This document shows positions 56,169-64,000 of a stretch of 64,000 nucleotides of DNA, piece after piece. Each line of letters starts with the position of its first letter. Positions within the stretch are counted from its first letter, which is position 1. The notes under the pieces were generated by a model that was not told the origin of the DNA, made no database searches, and saw nothing but the letters and a program-made list of their open reading frames with translations. The DNA lies in the NCBI GenBank assembly GCA_029747015.1, contig JAKOGI010000342.1:211501-275500 (forward strand), written 5' to 3'. The position numbers and the translations under genes were made by a program. This DNA is from Carnegiea gigantea (Eukaryota; Streptophyta; Magnoliopsida; Caryophyllales; Cactaceae).

Positions 56169-58068
56169 CTAGGCTAATCTTTGTGATTTTTTGTCATTTT
56201 GCTTAAGATATTCTTGATGTTTTTCTTGGCCGTATCTATAACTCCGTTTGTTTGTGGTGTGTAAGTGATGGATTGTCGATGTTGAATCGTGTATAGCTCA
56301 AGTAATTTTATAGGCTCATCCTTGAACTAGGACCGATGATTGCTTATATGCTCATATAGTACTCCATAGGAACAAATAGTTTTTATCATGATAAGATGTA
56401 GGACTGACTTGGATGTTAGGATTGCATACAATGTTGCTTCCACCCATTTTGTGAAGTAGTCAATGGCCATCAGAAGGTATTCGTCACCTTTTGTCCCTTT
56501 TCGTGTGATCTTACCCATGATGTCAAATCCCTAAATGGAGATAGCTAAGGTGAAATGAAGGCGTATAACTATGAGCGAAGAATTTATTGAATTGGTGTGT
56601 ACTTTTAACATTTTTCACAGCTCTAGACGAACTGAAAGAAGTCCTAGTCAGTTATGGATTAATCATAGCCCCATCTTTGTATTTTCTTAGATAGTAGGTA
56701 TCCATTCCTATGGGTCTCATAATCTCATCCATGAGGAGTTTCTGCTTCTCCTATCTTTACACATTGTAGGTCAACACCATAAGTGGTTTTCTTGTCGAGT
56801 ATACCATTGCCCTTTATGAATTGGAAGCCTAAATGACAAAGTGGGCTTTGAGCTTACCTTAAAGAATCGAGATGGCATTTCCCTTTCCTATGGCTATTTA
56901 ATATGTTAATATACCACAAGGATGCCTCTTCATTTTCCTCCCTTATTTCTAAGCAATATGTTGGCTTGTGGTTTCTACCAATAATGATGGTCATTTCAAA
57001 CTCTTTATCTGGTATGGCGATCATAGATACTAATTTTGTCAGTGCATCTGTGAACTGATTATCATCTCTTAAGATATAAGTGATAAGTGAACCTTAGCTC
57101 ATCGAAGTGGGATGTTATATTTTCTAAATGAGCATCACAAAATGAAAATACTCACTTTTCACTTTCGACTATCTAGTCACCCAGTTTATGATTAAGCTCG
57201 AGTGCCCATACATGTTTAAGTCTTTGAATTGGAGAGCCTTAGCAGCTTGAATTTCAATGATATAAGCTTATATATTCAGCCACATTATTTGTGACTCTGA
57301 AATTTGATTTAGTAGAAATCAAGATGTATAACTATTGTGGTGATGCAATTTAGATGCCAACCCTATAACCCTTGTGGTTAGATGCACCATCAAAGTACAT
57401 TGCCCAAGTTTCAACTTCAACTAAGAGGATATCTTCATTGGGATGATCATAATTTGCTCCCTCTTGATTTACAGGATATCCTGCCAGGGAATTCATTATG
57501 CTCTTCCTTTTACAGATTTTGTGCTTCGAGTCCGGATGAAATTCAAAGCGCATAATTGTCCATCATGAAATCCTCCCATAAGGGATAGGATGAGACATAA
57601 GATGTTTCAACGAGTCCACTTTGGCTATGATCTTTACTTTGTTATTGACCATATAGTGCATCAATTTCTTGGTATCTCATATGAGAGCTAGGCACAATTT
57701 TTCGTTCTAGGTATATCCAACCTCACAATCGAGTAACTTTTTGCTCAAGCAATAAATGACATTTTCTTTTGCTTCTCTTTCTGAGGTTGGCATCATGCCC
57801 ATTGATGTCTTCGTTATTGTTAAATGAAGCAGGAATGGTAGATCCTCTTTTAATGGTTGTAAAGCTAGTATGTTTGCCATATATTCCTTTATTATGTCAA
57901 AAGCCTTTTGACGTAGCTCATCCCACTCTATCTACAATCTTTTCCTTAATTTCTTAAGGATTAGCTTACAAGTCAATGTTAGTTCAGAGAAGAAATGATT
58001 AGTGAATTGCACAACCCTATGAAAACCTCGAATTAGTTTCTTCATTGTAAGAGGCAGTATTTCGGTGA
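56169..58068 (-). pseudogene. Tat-lineage gypsy pol remnant (RT end, two RNase H regions, integrase core)
   Basis: On minus from 58068: a thumb/connection piece LIRGFHRVVQFTNHFFSELT; RNase H with ENVIYCLSKKLLDCEVGY, KLCLALI and KLMHYMVNNKVKIIAKVDSL; linker; second RNase H start NEDILLVEVETWAMYFDGAS and NHKGYRVGI (near 57350-57450); NNVAEY; then a decayed integrase N-terminus. The core has GFDIMGKITRKGTKGDEYLL and MAIDYFTKWVEA (56440-56530), then QSITYTPQTNGVIDTAKKNI and KNHKD at the solo LTR border. The catalytic DYFTK and TNG blocks are recognisable. Numerous stops and frameshifts are present. It resembles 35487-36620 closely (DILLVE-x-x-TW-x-MYFD in both), so both come from one Tat family. 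Confidence 0.82.
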
Positions 58069-58099
58069 TAACACTACAACAAATTGACACCTATGCTAC

Positions 58100-58600
58100 A
58101 GTAAGATTTGTGGCACAAGTTTCAAATTCTCATGGCAATGCCATTTTGCCATACAAATTTTTTTAATGAGTCTTGTGGCAGAAGTGAGTGTGGCAAGATT
58201 ATTGCCACAATAAAATGGCTATCGTGGCTATAGGAAAAATTGCATCCATAGGAATGCCCGTGTCGAAGTACTTTTGTGAGCCATGGGAAGTCTCATGGCA
58301 AATCTACTTCTAGCCATTAGAGTATCCGTGGCAACATATTCTTTTAGCCACAAGAGCTCTCGTGGCACATTTACTTCTGGTTACAAGAACACCCATGACA
58401 AGTCATTCTTTCAGTCAGGTGAACACCCGTGGCAGGCGCACTTCTTACCACAAGTTTAGTTGTGGCGAGCTATTCATTCATTCATTAGAACACTGTGGCA
58501 AGTGCACTCCTGCCCACAAAAGTGCCTATGGTAAGTCAGCTACTAGCCATGAGAATAATGATGAAAACTAGTCCTTTTGCCTAAAGAACACTTATAGAAA
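58100..58600. repeat. Subterminal repeats of the CACTA element
   Basis: About ten copies of a roughly 40-base unit with CCGTGGCAAGT, CACTTCT and GCCACAAGAACACCCGTGGC wording. Dense subterminal repeats near one end are a known mark of CACTA elements and are binding sites for their accessory protein. Confidence 0.75.
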
Positions 58601-58919
58601 GTGAGCATTATAAAGGTCGTTACATAATATCAAAAGGCATTCATCGATGGCAACTTGTTCTTCAACTTGTGGCATGATCACAACCATAGAGGGAAAAAAA
58701 ACCAAAAAAGACCATTATAGCAAAACAACTCTTTGTTGCTAATAGCTTGATAAGCGTCATAATCCATTTTGCAGCACAATTGGCACATGATTATAACCTA
58801 TTATGTTGTAACTAATAAAAGATGTGCCATATACAAGCTTTGTTACATAATACCGAAAGACATTCATCAATATGTTTAAATATTCAAAATCATCCCTAAA
58901 ATAGTATCTTTTTATAAAA

Positions 58920-60060
58920 GTCGTTACTTAATCTAAATTACTTTTCATAAATCACCATGACTAGAAGATCTGAGAAACTCTTCCAGCATGTTCTTCATCT
59001 TTTTTCCCCACAGCTTATTGTTTGCTTCAATCTTGGCATCCACCTCTTGTCTTGTTGTCTCTACTTCTTTCCTAGCTTCTTTTGCTTCTAATTTTGTTTG
59101 CTCAACTTCTTTTCTAGCTTCTTCTACATCTTTCTTAGCTTCCATAACGATTTCACTGCACTTTTCTTGAGTTCCATAACACCTTGAACAAGATCCAAGC
59201 GTGAAGGCTTAACCCCAAGATAATTAGTAATGCTCTTATCCCTGCCATATGCACGCAAATACCCATGTCTGTCCTTACCAACAACCTCTTGGAATATTTG
59301 TTCATTAGTTTTGTCGTTAAGGCCTTGTTCTCTTTCATTTTTCAGTTTCTCCATTGTAGCCTATGTTTGATAACATAGCACGTTAAATATGCATAACATA
59401 GGCATTTGAAGTGAATCATGAAGACTAACGCGACCATATATAAATGTATACATACTTACCTTTGCATGCATGTTTTTTGCAACGTTTTTAGCATTGACAG
59501 GCCTATAAATCAAGTCTAGAACATTCCCTCCCATACTTCTCTTTCTGTAATCGTTAAATAAAAAATTCAACGTTATTGAATAGAATTAAAAAATTAAACT
59601 TGAAAGTGCTCAAGGATTACATGCACAAAAAAAATAGAAAGTGCTTACAAAATCATGTCTTAGATGAGCGCAACTTTGGGTGCCATTATAATGAGGCATC
59701 TGCTGACATGCTCTACTTTATCGGCTTTTCTCACTTTTTGCCTACCAAAGTTAGTACACACATAAGCAATGATAATTTTAATTCTTAGGTAATTTTCATA
59801 GATAATTTTTCACCTAAAACTCCAGAGAACTCCACAAGTTAACCAAGTACTTCTAACCTGCATCCAACATATATGCAGGCCTATTCTTCATCCAATCTGC
59901 TTTTCTTTTCAGCTTTGGATTGTTAAAATACTTGCATTTCAACTTATGTCTGATATCCCTAAAAAGAGCCCATGCATGTCTAAGGATAGCATCTTTCCTT
60001 AACTCTGGGCTACCAAAAGGAGAAAACCCCCTGAACATTTGCAATAGATATTATGAATGA
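58920..60060 (-). pseudogene. CACTA accessory protein, Transposase_24-like (Ptta/En/Spm), partial
   Basis: Read on minus from about 60050. The first piece (60044-59853) has MQMFRGFSPFGSPELRKDAI and RDIRHKLKCKYFNNPKLKRK, then ADWMKNRPAYMLDAG, as in plant transposase family PF03004. Introns probably separate the next parts. One is decayed, near 59640-59840. A later one (59354-59124) has EREQGLNDKTNEQIFQEVVG, HGYLRAYGRDKSITNYLGVK and PSRLDLVQGVMEL. The last (59145-58945) is a coiled coil, with EEARKEVEQTKLEAKEARKE followed by a C-terminal EEFLRSSSHGDL and stop at 58945. The exons are nearly free of stops, so the gene may have been usable quite recently. The family is thought to act with the CACTA transposase at the ends. 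Confidence 0.7.
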
Positions 60061-60865
60061 GAAAAGCTATAAGACATAGTTAGTCTAAAAGCAAAGTGAT
60101 ATAATCATGTTCATTCATTTACTTGTACACAACTCCACAAATGTTCTAACACCTTAGGCTTAATTTTGTCCCAACCACTTACTTTTATAGGGATTACTGA
60201 TCAATTTCTAACTTGGTTGCCCAAAAAGAAAGAAAAACTTGATCCATTGGTACCCATGGAAATACCATCATTATCAAACTCCACTGTTAGCCTTTCACCT
60301 AGAGGTAACATAGTTAACTTTCTACAATAGACAATGCCTCTTTTTTTCTTCACTGCACCTATTTATAATCAAATATCATCAAAAGATAAGATAACCAGTT
60401 GTCTCTTACTAGATGCTATCATGTGTTGAACATCTATATTGTGCTCATTAGAACACATCCCTATGACATCAGGCACAAGCAGCAAAACTCAACTTACTAG
60501 GTACAATAGCAGTAGAGAAGCACAAGTAGTAAAACAAGCACCCAAATTCTGATTATTAGCATCCATGACCTGAAACACTTGATGGACACAAATATTAACC
60601 TGACAACTTACAAATACTAACCTAACAGCTTATAAAAACTAAAAATTATGAAGCTAAATAAATCATTACAGAACGCAACAATTCACACACTGGAGTATAA
60701 AGCATTTACATCCTGAAACATTCACTACAACCAGTGGTAGACAAATCGCAGCCACGTGGTTGGCTCGCTCTGCCATTCAGAGCAATAACTATGCACTATG
60801 CACTGTGTAATACTTGAACTTAAGCCAAATGTTCATGTACTAGTATCACTACCAGGTATGCTTTG

Positions 60866-61060
60866 ACCTGCAAAGAGTGAGCATGGAGTAGTTTTGATCT
60901 GCAGCAGCGAAACACTAAAAAAAAAAAAAAAATAGTAGTAGGTAATACAAATAGAGAAGAGCCATGAGTAGCAACCCAGCAACAAACTAACAATAACATG
61001 GCTAAAAAAAACACAAAAAAATTGACAGCCCTCTAAAATGCAGTCTGGTGCACTGAGAAT
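60866..61060. repeat. Internal duplication of the CACTA element, copy 1
   Basis: GCAAAGAGTGAGCATGGA, an A-rich run, GCAACCCAGCAACAAACTAA, CAATAACATG, then AAACACAAAAAAATTGACA. The same order occurs at 63118-63330. Copies differ by substitutions and by the lengths of A runs. Confidence 0.88.
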
Positions 61061-62879
61061 CCAAGTTATATCAAAATACACAATTGGAGTGTTGTGCACA
61101 GAAGCCCAGATAGATATATGACTATTCTGCTGATTAGTGGGTAAATTCCAAATAGCAAAATGCTCTATTAAAACATCCATATCTCCCCCAGCCCCAACCA
61201 ACAAACGGAAAGGGAGAAAAAAGGATAGAAGGATAGAGTCCAAAGGATTGAATCAAGTTATGTACTCTCCAGCATTTTAAATCCAGAATGCGGCCCAAAA
61301 AAATTAAATGCAAAAGATGGGTTCTATAGGTTCTTGGCTTGCATAAGAACTGGTGCAAAACATATGGCCCATACCAGATAAACTGAGCTAACACCTAACA
61401 GCATGAAATTCAGAGGGCATAACCAAAGAGAGATTTCACTAGGTACTTACAAGCCAAAAGAAAAGCCCCCACCCACCCTAGCCTTTTTCTTCTAAAGATA
61501 ATAAATTGGACAATAACTTAGTAGTTACTATGCATGCATGTCTGTTTTGGGACATTATAAATAATTGCCCACTTCCTAATCATGGTAGCTCCTTGCATCC
61601 AAAACATATAGTATGGCACAAATTTCAACATACACACTTGAGCTAACAGTAGTACAAGCATTGACTATAACACAATTGAAGTGGAAAATTATTAACAAAA
61701 TACAGAGAGAGATTCATTTTTGAGATGAAGGGACAAGCAATATATTCTTCTAACCATGTAGCCCCTTTCTCACCTAGGGCTTCATCACATGAGCACTTAT
61801 TCGGGTGCAAAATAATTATTCGAACTTCAGGGTAAAGGTATCCCCAGCTTGAAATAAAAGAAAGACAGGTTCATGCAAATTATTTGACATGGGTGATGCA
61901 GCTACATGGAGGTAAGTGAGGAAATACCAATTCTTCTGGAAATGTATAAGAAGGGAGTGGATATGAAAAACCAAAGAAAATCACAATAACAAAAGGCCCA
62001 ACCTGAGGATGAATGGGAATAGGATTCTAGGATATCATAATATTACATGTGATAGTCTTAAATACTAGAAGATTGGTGGCGAAAATTAATCCCCCCACCC
62101 AAAACCGGGTTATGTTCATGGCAAATTGAAGTTACGTCTCTTAATATTTGAACACTTTCAACATTGCTAATAGTATAAATCTTAGGCAGGCGGATGATCA
62201 AGAATGGTCCTTGATTCAATCGTACCAACTTTCTGATATGATATAAACATTGTTGAGATGTGTTCGACATGCGTGTCTGACAAAACCATGAAGCAATATG
62301 GAAACATTCCCAACTAAGAAAAAGCAAAACACGGTATTTTGCAATCGCTGGGGCAACAGATGCAATCCCAATTTCATAAGCAATAAAGATAGTCACTGCT
62401 CAATGAAGCCCAATATGCCATTTTTTAAAGAAAAAATTAAACAATGATACGCAACATTCAAATGGGTGGGACAAAAATGTTCAATGTCATGTCTAACGTA
62501 TCAATGAAAAAAATGTACTAAGGAACACATGAGTCCATAGGACTTCCACCTGGAGAAAGGTATAGAAGAGACTGTCAAGGGTCATCAGCCGAACTTTTTC
62601 AGAGACTTCCCTATTATTTTCCAAGTTACAATTTACAAGTAATAATGCACAAGAATGCATTAAATATGGATGAAATAACAGATAAATCACACAACCACCA
62701 AAAAAAAGTTGCAAATGGCAATAAGTTCACCTGAACAGAGGACACCTAACTGACCTTTCATAGGCACACAATTTCACAGGCATCACAATATAGGAAGCAA
62801 CATTTCAGCTATGTACAATTTAAACAAAGGCAGTTAAATAAGAGAATATTGAGCTGATGTAACTTACATTCATGACATT

Positions 62880-63000
62880 ATTTGAATCATTGACATAAGG
62901 TCACTACCATCTAAATTATAGACAGCAACATTCATTTTAATCACTTCATACACATCTCAAGCGGACTAATTTGAATCATTGACATGAGATCACTACAACC
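62880..63000. repeat. Short direct repeat in the CACTA element
   Basis: TTTGAATCATTGACATAAGG at 62880 and TTTGAATCATTGACATGAGA at 62970 are two copies about 90 bases apart. Confidence 0.75.
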
Positions 63001-63117
63001 TTGTAAATAATAATTCTATGTGTAGATAACAGTGTATACGAATGCAAAGAATCAAGGGCCCCCATGTGATCCTAGCAAAGCAGGGATTGGGAAGCCAAGA
63101 CATATAAACCAGCCTTA

Positions 63118-63330
63118 CCCTAGCAAAGAGTGAGCATGGACAAGTTCTGATGCACAGCAATAAAACACCCAAAAAAAAAGGAAGAACCCAAAAAAAAAAA
63201 AAAAGAAGCAGGCAGAACAGATCAAGAATCATCACGAGCAGCAACCCAACAACAAACCAACAATAACATGACAAAAAAAAAACACAAAAAAATCGACAAC
63301 CCTTTAAAATATAGTCTGATCCATTGACAA
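63118..63330. repeat. Internal duplication of the CACTA element, copy 2
   Basis: Second copy of 60866-61060, same orientation, with longer A runs. It lies about 210 bases from the provisional right end. Confidence 0.88.
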
Positions 63331-63539
63331 GCTGTTGTAGTGCTCCTGATTACATAAAATTGATGAATAAACCATCAAATTACCACCTAGACAATGGTTC
63401 TGTGCTTGATGGTAGATGGTAGTAATACCTAGCATATGATTGTTTTTTTGTTATGTTATTACCCAGCAAACACAGATAGCCATAGTAATTTGATTAAGCA
63501 GTTTATTTCTCTAATTTTATGTGTTTATTTCTTGTAGTG

Positions 63540-64000
63540 TAGAGTCTGAGCAGCTTCATACCTAAATGTGAAAACCAAGTGCAGACTTTATAGAGCTAGC
63601 ATAACTGACCAAATCCCCCCCAAAAAAGGAAAAAAGAGATTTTCCTATGATCAGATATTGATCATATTCTATTGACATACTTGGACTAACCAAACCAGGC
63701 GCAAAAGTGACCTAACCTTAAAGCAACCCAATTGCTGGAAATGTACAAACCCCTCTTTTCATGTTTTTTCAAGTTAATGATCATATTTTCTGTTGGGGAA
63801 AAAAAAAATGCATTGCAACCAATTTGTCTTGGCCCTCGGAATCTTAATTTCACTTCCTCTGTGCTGTATAAATCTTAAATTATTTGTCACATTTGGTGAA
63901 ACCAATGTGAACAATTCATCATCCCTTCCTACCTTAGAATTCTTTTGGACCCTTCTCCATTAGTTTATTCTTTATCATAAGCTGCTGGGATGTTAAAACA
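63540..64000. other. Unassigned sequence at the window edge
   Basis: No gene or repeat can be supported. It does not continue the Tat RT interrupted at 58068. Confidence 0.4.

Larger units (their letters stand above)
60061..63117. other. Interior of the CACTA element, no gene supported
   Basis: AT-rich with scattered minus-strand frames of up to 136 codons, hydrophobic and without recognisable motifs. The CACTACAACC word recurs at about 60723 and 62992. The first copy of the internal duplication lies at 60866-61060. Confidence 0.4.
58072..63539 (-). mobile_element. CACTA (En/Spm) DNA transposon, probable
   Basis: The left end reads CACTACAACAAATTGACACC at 58072 after TAA. A matching right end, TTTCTTGTAGTG, ends at 63539 before TAG (read in reverse: CACTACAAGAAAT). 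The three-base flanks TAA and TAG do not match fully, so the right end is provisional and the element may be longer. Subterminal repeats lie at 58100-58600 and a Transposase_24-like gene on minus at 58920-60060. No transposase (TNPD/Transposase_21) is seen, so this copy is probably non-autonomous. It abuts the Tat remnant at 58068, and no RT continues beyond 63539. Confidence 0.6.

Noticed and set aside
61134..63274. Hydrophobic minus-strand frames of up to 136 codons in the CACTA interior
   Set aside because: Hydrophobicity follows from A-rich plus-strand runs read in reverse (Phe, Leu, Val codons). There are no conserved motifs, and the duplicated segments give similar chance frames.
1..64000. 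Host protein genes, tRNA, rRNA, CRISPR arrays
   Set aside because: I found no multi-exon host gene, no cloverleaf-like tRNA and no rRNA. The repeats present are transposon or tandem repeats without the spacer pattern of CRISPR, and the content is eukaryotic.

Overview
The window is repeat-dense nuclear DNA from a flowering plant. I see no ordinary host gene in it. Almost everything that can be recognised is a transposable element or a fragment of one, often nested: Athila and Tat Ty3/gypsy elements, Ty1/copia elements, a PIF/Harbinger DNA transposon with a related short non-autonomous copy, a CACTA (En/Spm) element and two large solo LTRs. The species cannot be fixed from the sequence. All family calls come from motifs read by eye; no search was run.

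Layout. 1-575 is an Athila-type reverse transcriptase fragment. 1079-16162 is a PIF/Harbinger element on the minus strand (transposase, then Myb/SANT-like ORF1), split by a 9.9-kb SIRE-like copia element at 4352-14286 flanked by the duplication TCGTT. The copia element carries an extra 447-codon ORF between pol and its 3' LTR, and its 3' LTR has lost the inner end. 16163-28950 is a roughly 375-bp short element whose left end matches the Harbinger element; it is split by a 12.4-kb Tat-lineage gypsy element (16278-28684, minus strand). That Tat element has gag, protease, RT, two RNase H regions and integrase on one strand, and an antisense ORF region flanked by two arrays of roughly 58-bp tandem repeats on the other.

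28954-30505 is mostly unassigned, with a degenerate GGTTGAAGT-type repeat. 30506-35287 is a complete but mutated copia element on the plus strand (duplication ATGGG). 35487-58068 is a broad, roughly mirror-image arrangement. A Tat pol fragment on plus is followed by an antisense ORF on minus, tandem repeats and an LTR-like region. Then comes a homologous antisense ORF on plus and a second Tat pol fragment on minus. Two related solo LTRs of 3.4 and 3.7 kb have inserted here, with duplications CAAAG and TTTTA; the second cuts the integrase of the minus-strand Tat copy. 58072 to about 63539 looks like a CACTA element with a Transposase_24-like gene on minus, subterminal repeats and an internal duplication.

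Nesting and LTR divergence give a relative order. The Tat element at 16-28 kb has clearly diverged LTRs and is old. The SIRE-like element (about 25 LTR differences counted by eye over about 1.46 kb) and the 30.5-kb copia element (three substitutions in the shared LTR part) are younger. The most interesting content is the accessory ORFs that retrotransposons do not need for copying: the uninterrupted 447-codon ORF in the SIRE-like element, and the antisense ORFs, apparently with introns, in the Tat elements.
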